Source: Neobacillus ginsengisoli
GTDB taxonomy: Bacteria > Bacillota > Bacilli > Bacillales_B > DSM-18226
Direction of reading: 5' to 3'
Assembly: GCF_030813055.1 (NCBI RefSeq)
Contig: NZ_JAUSTW010000009.1
Span: forward strand, 1 to 64,000
Length of the DNA: 64,000 nt
Shown here: positions 26,109 to 34,608 of the stretch, in pieces
Position numbering within the stretch: the stretch's first letter is position 1
How the letters are laid out: every line of letters begins with the position of its first letter
Notes under the pieces: model-generated
The model's database searches: none
Told to the model about the DNA's origin: nothing
Seen by the model: only the letters and a program-made list of their open reading frames with translations
Translations under genes and position numbers: made by a program

Positions 26109-27035
26109 TTATTGCCATTTTTGTATCATTACAAACTCCGAGATTTCGAATCCGATACAAAAGTTAAACTTGTCGTAAATCCCAAACAAACCAAGTTTAT
26201 TTGTGCAAGTAGTATCGATTGTTGGGACATCAGTTATTAAATAGAGTTTGGTACGCTTCTTGGCATACCTCTCTCCTTCTCTTGTTTTGTAGGGTTTATT
26301 CAAAGGGAAGAATTCCCTTTGGTTCGCTACCCATTGGTCTAAGTCGTTAAGTACTACATTTGAAAGTAATGGTGAGCACAAACTGCCTTGCGGTGCACCT
26401 TTTGTAGGTATTACTTCACCATCAATTTCAGCTTTTAACATTTTGGAGATACACGCTAAGACCTTTTTGTCCTGAATACCCAAGTTCCATAGTTGTTTTA
26501 TTAGCTTATTATCAAAAAAACCGCGTATATCAATGTCTACTACGTAATGAAGTGATGCATGGTTAACGAGAGATTGTACTCTTGCCATTGCATGATGTGT
26601 AGACCGAAAAGGTCTAAACACATGGCTATGTTTGTAGAATTGCGCTTCAACTATGGGTTCAAGAACTTGTTTAAAACTTTGTTGTATAATTCGGTCGAGA
26701 ATACATGGAATTCCAAGAGGTCTCCATTTGCCATTATCTTTCTCAATAAATTTCCGTCTGACTTTCTTTGGGCGATAGTTTTTTAGTTTGTTTTGAATCT
26801 CAGTTACTAGTTCGTTATCTGATAGTTTTTCAATGTCTTTGATGGTTTTCCCATCAGTTCCCGCAGTCTTTGAACCTTTGTTAGACTTTATTGTTCGATA
26901 GGACAATAAAATATTTTCTCTAGATGTAATAGTGTCATATAGATACTTAAATGATTCCTGTTTACTAGCTCTATCGTATAAGTCCGTAAAGGTTTCCGTC
27001 ATGCCGTAGTAATCCCAATATCGTAGAGTTTGCAC
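26109..27035 (-). pseudogene. Group II intron reverse transcriptase/maturase, truncated
   Basis: LtrA-type protein opening MQTLRYWDYYGMTETFTDLYD (GTG start at 27035, AGGAGGG eight bases upstream). RT blocks 0-4 are recognisable: GTDGKTIKDIE, KWRPLGIPCILDRIIQQ, HVFRPFRSTHHAM, YVVDIDIRGFFD and GAPQGSLCSPLLSN. Immediately after YAKKRTKL, where the catalytic YADD block should follow, the sequence changes to an unrelated tail of about 45 residues. The enzyme therefore lacks part of its active site and the X and endonuclease domains. Normal length is about 420-600 residues, against 308 here. Confidence 0.85.
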
Positions 27036-27570
27036 TATGGCATCCCTCCTCTTCGAGGCGATGTTCCCACGTTCTTACCCGATTGGTGCAATACACGCTT
27101 GGAAAATAATCGTTCAATTTCGTTAGACTTGGGGCTATTCCTCCACTCCCATTACAGAAGTTTCATTAGTCATACCCCTACCCTCACAAGGACAAATACA
27201 TTTCGACGTGGTCTTATAGCAACCGTTTCGGGTGACAGATCTTGTTTCAACGTCCCTTGCTTTCCAAGTACCTTACAACGTAGCTATCCGTTCTAGACGT
27301 AGGTGCTTCCTTAAGCCTGTGAGCTGGATACCGCCATTGTTCGGCATAGCGTATTTCAGAGGACGCATTTTTACTCTAAACCACTCACCCCATCCTTTGA
27401 TGGTACATAGATGACCTGCCAGTCATAACGCATGCAGGAGTATTGACGGGATGGTTTCAAGAAACATGCTTCCGTCATTCCCATCCTCCGTTGTAAAGTT
27501 GAAGTTAATCTAGTAAACTTCCTGTTTTTCACGCTGGAAAGCGTTTATAACAGAACTTGCCGCGCGCGCC
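26109..27570 (-). mobile_element. Group II intron, 3'-truncated
   Basis: The 5' structured RNA region (about 27036-27570, starting GGCGCGCGCGGCAAG on the minus strand) leads into a LtrA-type reverse transcriptase. The rest of the intron protein and domains IV-VI are missing, so it cannot splice or move. It lies 30 bp beyond the end of the darcynin-like gene and upstream of hutP. No 3' exon boundary was found. The exact 5' boundary is approximate. Confidence 0.7.
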
Positions 27571-27600
27571 CAATTGTGGAAGAATAAGTGATGAAAATGC

Positions 27601-27935
27601 TTAGTTATTATTAAATAAATCTTCTTCAAACTTTTTATAGGCTTCTTCTATTCCCATAATAACGTTTTTAATCTTCATATGCCCTTCTGTATATACAGGA
27701 TGGTCTCTTAATTCTTCCCACATATAATGATACCTTTGAACATTATTTGTTTCACAAAAAATAATATCTGTGTAATCTTTCCTGGTAAGGCTTCTGCATC
27801 AAAGAAGCGTACCTGTACTTCAGGGTATTTTAAGATAACTTCTTTTAGCTCATTAGCCCTTTTTCCTCTTTCTTCACGAGTCATGGCAAGCCAAGATGGA
27901 TAAAACTCCACTAAAACGATAAAAACATAATTCAT
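27601..27935 (-). pseudogene. Darcynin-like protein, frameshifted
   Basis: The N-terminal part (MNYVFIVLVEFYPSWLAMTREERGK... to VRFFDAEALPGK) and the continuation in another frame (DYTDIIFCETNNVQRYHYMWEELRDHPVYTEGHMKIK, then IMGIEEAYKKFEEDL to the stop at 27601) together give about 110 residues matching the small darcynin family pattern (WLAL.REER, R.FDAEAF, LRDTP.., aiEdgf). The frame breaks near 27780 in GGAAAG, where one base appears to be missing. GGAGGTG precedes the start. Darcynin function is not known. An intact product of 75 residues from the first frame is unlikely to fold. Confidence 0.65.
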
Positions 27936-28000
27936 TCTTATTCACCTCCATAAGGGGTACCGACAACAAAATGCGGATTTCGCTAAGCTATTTTTTTCTT

Positions 28001-28047
28001 AAAAAAGCCGGATTCCTGCTCACTAAGAAAGGAATATCCGGCTTTGC
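28001..28047. terminator. Rho-independent terminator
   Basis: AAAAGCCGGAT pairs with ATCCGGCTTT across 28003-28045, with A-run before and T-rich tail after. The gene it once served is not evident. Confidence 0.75.
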
Positions 28048-28371
28048 TTATTACGTTATCGATTCCCGTTTAGCACAATAAAAAATCATAATAATTGTAA
28101 ACAAGTAACCAAGTTATTAATGAGGTAGCGTTAGGAAAATAAAGATAAATTACTTACTTACTTTTAAAAGAAACTGATCGATACTCTCTTTTTGCCGTAA
28201 GTGGTGCTGGAAAGGCATTCGATTAGTTGAAAATATTCCTAATTTTCTTCCTCTTTAATGTTGAGTAATACGTCCCAATGCTAAACTAAATAACATCTTC
28301 TGATTAACTTCGATTTACTTACAAATAATCCCTTCTTTTTTATTCAAGAAAATGGCCCTTAACATAAAGAA

Positions 28372-28410
28372 AGGCACAATTCATTCTGCAGAATTGCGCC
28401 CTTTAGTTGG
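28372..28410 (-). terminator. Terminator-like hairpin
   Basis: On the minus strand AAGGGCGCAATTC pairs with GAATTGTGCCTT and continues CTTTCTTT. It could end the transcript of the small gene at 28586-28804. Confidence 0.5.
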
Positions 28411-28585
28411 AAGAAGAAAGTCTGTTTGTGATGCATAATATGTTCGAAGGTCGTAACAAAAATTGTCTGCATACAATTAACAATTCCTCTACAATTGTGC
28501 TAAATTTGAGGTGAAACCATTTGTTTCGTAAATCAATTGAAGCCCTTAGTTAAACAAGAAATACAAACAAAACTCTTCTAATTTT

Positions 28586-28804
28586 TTATATTTTGGTCCC
28601 AATACTTTGACTACGCTTTTGTCTATTTCTTTGTAATTCGCTTTGTTTCCATGTGTATTTTTGCATATATAACCTAAGCACATCTTTCATTAACTTTCCG
28701 TTTCTTTCAACCGCATCTCGAAAATCATCTTTTATCTGTTCTGGAATTTCAATACTTACTCGAACGATTTTTGGATCAATTTTAATTCCTATTCTTTCTT
28801 TCAT
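28586..28804 (-). CDS. Small protein, possibly ribbon-helix-helix
   Basis: 72-residue hypothetical protein. The segment VRVSIEIPEQIKDDFRDAVERNGKL, followed by the helical LMKDVLRLYMQKYT, has the strand-then-two-helices pattern of ribbon-helix-helix DNA-binding proteins (plasmid copy control, antitoxins). The basic tail (QRNRQKRSQS) fits nucleic-acid binding. No toxin gene lies beside it. The ribosome binding site is poor (CACGGA seven bases upstream). Moderate doubt that it is expressed. Confidence 0.45.
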   Translation of the reverse strand: MKERIGIKIDPKIVRVSIEIPEQIKDDFRDAVERNGKLMKDVLRLYMQKYTWKQSELQRNRQKRSQSIGTKI

Positions 28805-28831
28805 TTTTTTTCCGTGCCTGACACATTAATT

Positions 28832-28926
28832 AACCAATTTTCTTTAGAAGAGATCCTCCACAATCTGGCCCTTTCATGCAAAAAGGACGCTCATCCTATT
28901 CCGGATATGCGCCCGATTGCGGAAGA
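28832..28926 (+). repeat. Interspersed repeat copy (3' half) with nested hairpin
   Basis: ACCAATTTTCTTTAGAAGAG, CCACAATCTGGCCC, then an inserted hairpin block (GGACGC at 28885 pairing with GCGCCC at 28909, ATCC/GGAT inside) and CCCGATTGCGGAAGA. On the minus strand the hairpin is followed by CTTTTT, so it can terminate the regulator gene at 28952. Confidence 0.7.
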
Positions 28927-28951
28927 ACATTACATTTAACATTTTTCTAAA

Positions 28952-29497
28952 TTAAAACGCAGGTGGGGTAACTGAAAATAATACAACTGCATTATGACTA
29001 AAATTATTTTCCCATTTATGTTTCAAATTTGCTGGTATTTTCACACTATCACCAGCTTCTAATAAATATTCTTCTTCACCCAAATACAACTTAATTTTTC
29101 CTTCCAAAATAAATGCTACTTCCTCTCCTCTATGTTCTAGAAGATTTTCTGACGAAGAAGTATTCGAAGGAACTTTCATAATCGCTGTTGCTAAATTACC
29201 CGTAAAATCAGGTGACAATAACTCATAAGACAAATTATCAATGATCATTTTCTTACGTTTACTTGACCTAACGATTAAATCCTTCGTAATTGTTTCTTCA
29301 AGTAAAAAACTAAAAGTTGGAACATTCAGAGTTTTAGCTAAGACTTTTAGGGTTTGAATAGAAGGATTCGCCAAACCTCGTTCAATTTGGCTTAACATTG
29401 AAGGTGTAATTTCAGCTAATTTTGCTAACTCTCTACTACTCAATCCTTTAGCTTTTCTATATTTTTCAACTTTCTTACCAATATCTATATTTTCCAT
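28952..29497 (-). CDS. XRE-type regulator with cupin domain
   Basis: 181-residue transcription factor. Residues about 8-62 are an XRE helix-turn-helix (LSSRELAKLAEITPSMLSQIERG and NPSIQTLKVLAKTLNVP); residues about 105-175 form a cupin_2 ligand domain (EHRGEEVAFILEGKIKLYLGEEE...GDSVKIPANLKHKWENN). This architecture (PuuR/SutR-like) senses small metabolites. It is transcribed divergently from dsdA across 150 bp, so control of D-serine dehydratase is likely. ATG 29497 has AAGGAG eight bases upstream. The ligand could be D-serine, but that is inference. Confidence 0.87.
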   Translation of the reverse strand: MENIDIGKKVEKYRKAKGLSSRELAKLAEITPSMLSQIERGLANPSIQTLKVLAKTLNVPTFSFLLEETITKDLIVRSSKRKKMIIDNLSYELLSPDFTGNLATAIMKVPSNTSSSENLLEHRGEEVAFILEGKIKLYLGEEEYLLEAGDSVKIPANLKHKWENNFSHNAVVLFSVTPPAF

Positions 29498-29648
29498 AAA
29501 CGATACTCCTTAATGAGTTGTTAAATTTCATTTAAATAAAGTAAATATAAATTAACATAGAGATAGTTGTGTGTTAAACTATATTAAAATTTATTTAATT
29601 ATAATTTATAAAGCAACTTGCTACAAGAAAATTAGGAGGATCAAACAA

Positions 29649-31010
29649 ATGAAGGAGATTGAAAGAAAAGAAATACAAACATGGAAAGACCAATATCCTT
29701 TACTAAACAAGCTCATTTCGATGGATGAAGTATTTTGGCTCAATCCAAATGTCGAAAAATTTCAAACGGGAATTAAGAAATCCCCCCTTACTCAAGAAGA
29801 TGTAAGAGATGCAGAGGAAAGGTTGAAACGTTTTGCTCCATATATCGCCAAGGTTTTCCCTGAAACAAAAGGAACGAATGGTATCATAGAATCTCCTTTA
29901 GTGAGAGTTCCTGCCATGAAACAATCCTTAGAACAGGATTATCAACAACCTATATTAGGGGAATTATTACTAAAATGTGATAGTCACCTTCCTATCTCAG
30001 GATCTATTAAAGCAAGAGGCGGGATTTATGAAATTCTCAAACATGCAGAAGAATTAGCTTTTCAACATCAATTGTTAACGATTCAAGATGATTATTCTTT
30101 ATTAGATAGTAATAGGTTTCGAACCTTCTTCTCACAATATTCAATCACAGTAGGCTCGACTGGAAATTTAGGACTTAGTATTGGCATCATCAGTGCAAAG
30201 TTAGGTTTTAATGTTTCTGTTCATATGTCAGCTGATGCAAAACAGTGGAAAAAAGATTTGCTTAGAAGCAAAAATGTCAAAGTTATTGAATATGAAGCTG
30301 ATTATAGTAAAGCAGTAGAGGAAGGTCGAATCCAAGCAGCTAGTGACCCAACATGTTATTTTGTGGATGATGAAAATTCTCACGACCTATTTTTAGGATA
30401 TGCAGTGGCTGCATCTCGATTGAAGAAACAATTAGAAGAGTTAGAGATAACAATAGATGAAAATCATCCTTTGTTTGTTTACCTTCCATGTGGAGTGGGT
30501 GGTGGTCCTGGAGGCGTAGCTTTTGGTTTGAAATTATTGTATCAAGACCATGTTCACTGTTTCTTTGCAGAACCTACCCACTCACCATGTATGTTACTCG
30601 GTTTAATGACTGGACTTCATGATAAAGTTTCTGTACAAGATGTTGGTATCGATAATGTAACAGACGCGGATGGCCTTGCTGTAGGAAAGCCTTCTGGGTT
30701 TGTGGGTAAAACTATGGAACCTTTTTTAAGTGGTAATTATACGGTTAGCGATGAACAGTTGTATAAGTTGCTAAAAGAACTAGTCGATACAGAGGGGATC
30801 CATTTAGAACCTTCTGCACTAGCAGGCATGATAGGACCAAGTAAATTATGTAAAGAGGGCATCGATTATTTACAGAAGCATTGTTTAACGGAAAAGATGA
30901 GTAAGGGTACACATATTATTTGGGGGACTGGTGGAAGCATGGTTCCTAAAGAAATGATGACGGAATATTATCAAAAAGGGTTGAAATTATCGTTAGAGAA
31001 ACAGAAGTAA
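29649..31010 (+). CDS. dsdA: D-serine dehydratase (D-serine ammonia-lyase)
   Basis: PLP enzyme converting D-serine to pyruvate and ammonia. 453 residues, close to the E. coli enzyme. The Schiff-base lysine is K121 in [12 protein letters not shown], the phosphate-binding loop is [13 protein letters not shown], and [13 protein letters not shown] supports the fold II assignment. The start at 29649 is set by AGGAGG (29636-29641) eight bases upstream; an in-frame codon at 29571 would add an unsupported 26-residue extension. Divergent from a cupin/XRE regulator. A terminator follows within 4 bp. It detoxifies or uses D-serine, for example from peptidoglycan or plant and animal sources. Confidence 0.95.
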   Translation: MKEIERKEIQTWKDQYPLLNKLISMDEVFWLNPNVEKFQTGIKKSPLTQEDVRDAEERLKRFAPYIAKVFPETKGTNGIIESPLVRVPAMKQSLEQDYQQPILGELLLKCDSHLPISGSIKARGGIYEILKHAEELAFQHQLLTIQDDYSLLDSNRFRTFFSQYSITVGSTGNLGLSIGIISAKLGFNVSVHMSADAKQWKKDLLRSKNVKVIEYEADYSKAVEEGRIQAASDPTCYFVDDENSHDLFLGYAVAASRLKKQLEELEITIDENHPLFVYLPCGVGGGPGGVAFGLKLLYQDHVHCFFAEPTHSPCMLLGLMTGLHDKVSVQDVGIDNVTDADGLAVGKPSGFVGKTMEPFLSGNYTVSDEQLYKLLKELVDTEGIHLEPSALAGMIGPSKLCKEGIDYLQKHCLTEKMSKGTHIIWGTGGSMVPKEMMTEYYQKGLKLSLEKQK

Positions 31011-31013
31011 TTT

Positions 31014-31044
31014 AACACGGGGTAGTTTAACCCGTGTTTTTATA
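31014..31044 (+). terminator. Terminator of dsdA
   Basis: AACACGGG (31014-31021) pairs with CCCGTGTT (31031-31038), followed by TTTTAT. Confidence 0.85.
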
Positions 31045-31075
31045 TTTTAAATTTCATTTTTTATTAAACTAACCT

Positions 31076-31225
31076 CCCGTTAGTATAAGTTCAAACCCTC
31101 ACAAACTCTTCTAAACTTTAATTTAGATACTAAATTTTCTTTGAAGGTGTTGTTCCACACTCTGGCCCCTTCATGCAAAAAGGACGCTCATCCTATTCCG
31201 GAAATGCGCCCGATTGTTGAAGATC
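31076..31225 (+). repeat. Most complete interspersed repeat copy, with nested hairpin
   Basis: Opens CCCGTTAGTATAAGTTCAAA, passes TAAATTTTCTTTGAAGG and CCACACTCTGGCCCC, then a 38-bp hairpin block (GGACGC at 31182, GCGCCC at 31206) shared almost exactly with 28880-28914, and ends GCCCGATTGTTGAAGATC. Comparison with 2827-2916 shows that the hairpin is an insertion into the older repeat. Confidence 0.72.
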
Positions 31226-31320
31226 AAGGACCGTTGAAACTTTTTCGTACTTATTCAAAAATAGCCGCTGTTAGAAAAATAAGAAAGAAGTTGCCTTAGC
31301 CACTCCTAATACAATCTTTT

Positions 31321-31750
31321 CTACTGAAGCTCTACCAGAAGGTGGTCGAGGCGGTCAAATTGTGAGGCCATTCCTTGGACAGCACCCATGTCCATTACCT
31401 GCTGAAGAGCCTCGATTGATGCGAATTAAGAACGCGTAATAAGTTTCGTTTTTCCTTCGTGTTCAACAAAATTCATCGTAATCAGCATCTCTGGCATTCT
31501 ATCGACAGCATTACCTTTATGATCTTCAAACACATCTGTATAGACAATTTTCTCAGGCGGAATAATCTCTTGATAGACAGCTTTACCCCAAGATTCTTGG
31601 CCAAAAAACTCGCCTTGGTTCTCATCTGTGCAACGCATGCAATAATGCCATACACCGTTAGGCTTAAACTCAAATTTGCGATTTTCTGTTTGCCATCCTC
31701 TTGGTCCCCACCAGCTCGCCAAGCGCTCAGGCTCCGAAAATGCTTTAACT
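31321..31750 (-). pseudogene. AHSA1/SRPBCC-domain protein, truncated and with a stop codon
   Basis: Activator-of-Hsp90-ATPase-like (SRPBCC) protein. The body reads KAFSEPERLASWWGPRGWQ... FEFKPNGVWHYCM to KLITRS, then an in-frame TAA at 31426-31428, and in the same frame FASIEALQQVMDMGAVQGMASQFDRLDHLL to the stop at 31321. A CAA to TAA change would explain the stop. The N-terminal 20-25 residues are also lost: before KAFSEPERL the frame reads straight into a stop and then a hydrophobic fragment (GYTFIMLIMPIVSFFM, minus strand near 31750-31835) that may be the end of another gene. These proteins bind hydrophobic ligands; function unknown. Confidence 0.8.
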
Positions 31751-31987
31751 CATAAAAAAACTAACAATTGGCATAATCAACATAATAAACGTATAGCCGA
31801 ATTCCATAAAAATCATGCGTCCGAAATAGAACGTTACGAGAATGCATCTCTGCTGCACCAAAGAAGATCAAACTCTGTCCTTATCGGGTTACGCCTAAAG
31901 AGGTCTCAGAAAAAGCACCGCTTAATAGAAGTGCTCTTAAACAATGTAATACAATTCAATTCATACCTTCTAAAGGAAATTCGTTTT

Positions 31988-32779
31988 CTAAACTTTAAAA
32001 ACAAACCGATTTAACATAGCGAGGGTGTAATCAATGCCTTGTTCTCCAAGGTCTCCCTCCCAGATATGCGAATGAGGTTCAATGCTCAGGCCGCCAGTGT
32101 ATTGTTTGGCATATAATATAGCCATAAAGGAACCCCAATCTGTTTGGTCCAATCCTGCAGGAGGATCATCGAGTCTTTCTCCATCAATGATTAAGGACCC
32201 TTTAATATGAATATGATAGAAGCGTTCTCCCCAATCACGCATTTCTTTTAAATAATCTCTTCCACCATAACGAGCATGCGAAGGATCATATTTGATTCCT
32301 AAATCTTTTAAGTAACCATGAATTACAGTCCACGCCATATGATTATTAACAAAATTATTCCAATCACAATTGTATGTTGATATCTTTACATTTTTTGATT
32401 TTCCATATTCAATAAGTTTCGAGAAATATTGAATGGCCGCTTGGCAGTTTTCATAGTAAGAAAGTTCTTCTATGTAATTACAGCCACATACAAAGTTCTC
32501 ACATTTCAATTCGCTGGCAGCATCTATAAGGAGATAGGATTTTTTAAATTCTTCTTCAATCAGTGTTCCGTTTGCGTCAATCCGATCTGAACCCCAACGG
32601 CCAATAGAACCTATTGAAACACCGTATTCCTTGCTCCACTCCTTAATTACATGGATATTTTCAATAAATCCCTCAAAATCACTATTTACATTGATGCAGA
32701 ATTCCAGAAAGTCTATCCCTTTTTCACTTGCTTTTTGAAACGTTGTTTCATCAGGAAATCCAATTATACCAATCTTCAT
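31988..32779 (-). CDS. Sugar phosphate isomerase/epimerase (TIM barrel, AP_endonuc_2)
   Basis: 263-residue xylose-isomerase-like TIM-barrel protein: MKIGIIGFPDE at strand 1, GKSKNVKISTYNCDWNN in the middle, the metal-site segments YDPSHARYGG and FYHIHIKGS, and GGLSIEPHSH near the end. The start at 32779 has GGGGGAT upstream; an in-frame codon at 32860 would overlap the preceding gene. It is the last gene of the LacI-controlled operon, 13 bp after the Gfo/Idh/MocA dehydrogenase. Family members isomerise, epimerise or dehydrate keto-sugars and inositols. Some act on 3-keto-glycosides made by a partner dehydrogenase, a tempting but unproven role here. Confidence 0.82.
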   Translation of the reverse strand: MKIGIIGFPDETTFQKASEKGIDFLEFCINVNSDFEGFIENIHVIKEWSKEYGVSIGSIGRWGSDRIDANGTLIEEEFKKSYLLIDAASELKCENFVCGCNYIEELSYYENCQAAIQYFSKLIEYGKSKNVKISTYNCDWNNFVNNHMAWTVIHGYLKDLGIKYDPSHARYGGRDYLKEMRDWGERFYHIHIKGSLIIDGERLDDPPAGLDQTDWGSFMAILYAKQYTGGLSIEPHSHIWEGDLGEQGIDYTLAMLNRFVFKV

Positions 32780-32792
32780 GACGTATCCCCCA

Positions 32793-33875
32793 TTAATCAA
32801 AGTATACAGCTTTTCCAGTTTTAGAAGATTCATAGATTGCTTCCAAAATTTCAGTAACAACTAATGCCTCTTCAGGTTTAACAAATGGTTCAGTATCATT
32901 GATGATGCACTCAATCCAGAGTCTTGCTTCAATGTCCGACTCACTTTCCTGTTTTCCTTCATAAAAGGCTACTCCGGTTGATGAGATATCAACTTCTTTC
33001 GTATATAATTTGCCGAACTGTTCGCCGTTAATACGCAGCCCGTTTTCCATGTCAGCTCCACCTTCAGTACCGGAAATTAAACATTTTGCTTCACCAACCT
33101 GCAAGGTATTCAACGCCCAGCTTGACTCCAGAATAATGGTTGCACCGTTTTCCATGGTTATAAACCCAAAAGCAGAATCTTCAACTGTAAATTCTTCCGG
33201 ATTCCAGGAACCCCACGCATTTGCAGCGTTTTTTTTCTTCCCCAGCTTATGAAAGGTCTTTCCCAAAACCACCTTAGGTTTATAGTTATTCATCATCCAC
33301 AGAGTTAAATCTAGTGCATGAGTCCCAATATCGATAAGTGGACCTCCACCTTGCTTGTCTTCATCCAAGAAAACACCCCACGTTGGCACGGCACGCCTTC
33401 TTACTGCTTGAGCTTTCCCAAAATAGATTTCACCAAGTCCTCCTTCCTGACAATACTTATGTAAAAACTGGCTATCCTGTCTATAACGATTTTGATAGCC
33501 AATAGATAACTTCCTGCCAGTGCGTCTGGCGGCTTCCAGCATTCTCTTAGCATCTGCGGAAGTTTTGGCCATTGGCTTTTCACACATCACATGCTTTCCT
33601 GCTTCAAGTGCTGCAATAGTGATTTCTGCATGGGAGTCATTAGGCGTACAGACATGTACCACTTCAATTGAGGAATCAGCAAGAAGTTGATGGTAATCTG
33701 CAAACACTTTTGATTCTTCCGTTCCGTAAGCTTCCTTTGCTTTTAATGCCCGTTCCTCAATAATATCGCAAAAAGCAACTAGTTCTATATGACTAATTTT
33801 CTTTAAGGACGGCATATGTTTTCCATTAGCAATCCCCCCACACCCGATAATAGCGACTTTCAATGTTTTATTCAT
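32793..33875 (-). CDS. Gfo/Idh/MocA-family oxidoreductase
   Basis: 360-residue NAD(P)-dependent sugar or inositol dehydrogenase. The N-terminal Rossmann fold has VAIIGCGGIANGKHMPSL and the family motif MCEKPMAKT. The C-terminal domain has the catalytic-region segment GGGPLIDIGTHALDLTLWMM, with Asp and His as in inositol dehydrogenase. AGGAGATG lies before ATG 33875. It is 20 bp behind the DUF624 gene and in the same operon as two glycosidases and a sugar importer, so the substrate should be a sugar released from the imported glycoside. Confidence 0.88.
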   Translation of the reverse strand: MNKTLKVAIIGCGGIANGKHMPSLKKISHIELVAFCDIIEERALKAKEAYGTEESKVFADYHQLLADSSIEVVHVCTPNDSHAEITIAALEAGKHVMCEKPMAKTSADAKRMLEAARRTGRKLSIGYQNRYRQDSQFLHKYCQEGGLGEIYFGKAQAVRRRAVPTWGVFLDEDKQGGGPLIDIGTHALDLTLWMMNNYKPKVVLGKTFHKLGKKKNAANAWGSWNPEEFTVEDSAFGFITMENGATIILESSWALNTLQVGEAKCLISGTEGGADMENGLRINGEQFGKLYTKEVDISSTGVAFYEGKQESESDIEARLWIECIINDTEPFVKPEEALVVTEILEAIYESSKTGKAVYFD

Positions 33876-33895
33876 TTAAACCATCTCCTGTTTAA

Positions 33896-34534
33896 TTAGG
33901 TTGCTGACTTGACATTTTCAATCCTAAGTTCCATTTTTGAAAATACATGGTGGGCAATAAACGTAATCCAATAAGAGAAAGCACTTCCGCTTAAGAAAAA
34001 TGAAACTCCTGGAAATTTCATTGCAAACAGAAACATAAATACACCTCCGCCTATCATCAAAAGACTTTGCAGCGGAAATGAAAAAGCAATTATGAAGGCA
34101 TTTTTAATATATTGAAAGGGTTTAAACTGATAGTGAGCATAAATGGGAAAGAGAAAAAAAATTAAAATGCTGTAAAATAGAACTATGCTTAACCATAAAA
34201 ATTTTAGAAGAAAAAACGTTAGGACATGTTGAGCGATATAAAATTTATAATCCACTATTAAAATCAATCCTACTAAGATCAGAACGAATCCAAGGACCTG
34301 TACCTTTAAAAATTCTTTCCGGTAGGACTCCCAGAATGTCTTGAAAATCTTAATATCCTTGTTTCCCATCACCCATTTTCGCGTGACTGAGAACATTGCT
34401 GCTGTTGAAGGCGCAAGCCCAAAAACGAACAGACCGGCAAATGTAAAAAAGATCCATAGTATATTTAAATATGCTATACGATATACCCATTCACATATAC
34501 TATAAAGCTTTCCTATATACCATCTTTCCACCAC
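33896..34534 (-). CDS. DUF624 membrane protein (YesL-like)
   Basis: 212-residue membrane protein with about five hydrophobic segments (AYLNILWIFFTFAGLFVFGLA, VQVLGFVLILVGLILIV, FFLLKFLWLSIVLFYSILIFFLF, FIIAFSFPLQSLLMIGGG). The DUF624 signature FVFGLAPSTAAMF is present. YesL-type proteins occur inside carbohydrate ABC operons of Bacillus; their role is unknown, possibly assembly or regulation of the transporter. It is in the middle of the operon, 74 bp after the glycosidase. Confidence 0.85.
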   Translation of the reverse strand: MVERWYIGKLYSICEWVYRIAYLNILWIFFTFAGLFVFGLAPSTAAMFSVTRKWVMGNKDIKIFKTFWESYRKEFLKVQVLGFVLILVGLILIVDYKFYIAQHVLTFFLLKFLWLSIVLFYSILIFFLFPIYAHYQFKPFQYIKNAFIIAFSFPLQSLLMIGGGVFMFLFAMKFPGVSFFLSGSAFSYWITFIAHHVFSKMELRIENVKSAT

Positions 34535-34608
34535 GGACTTTTCCTCCTCAACGTAAATTCAGTTTATCAAGTTTTGAAAACAACATTTCTCCTCAATTCT
34601 AATAAATC

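Larger units (their letters stand above)
27936..28585. other. Intergenic region with terminator hairpins
   Basis: 650 bp without a convincing gene. It contains a strong terminator-like hairpin (28001-28047) and a second one (28372-28410). The short minus-strand frame near 28260-28320 ending in LALGRITQH looks like the end of a lost gene but cannot be assigned. Confidence 0.45.

Noticed and set aside
29571..29648. Longer start for dsdA
   Set aside because: The 26 extra codons are AT-rich with no ribosome binding site; the ATG at 29649 has AGGAGG at correct distance and matches the family start.
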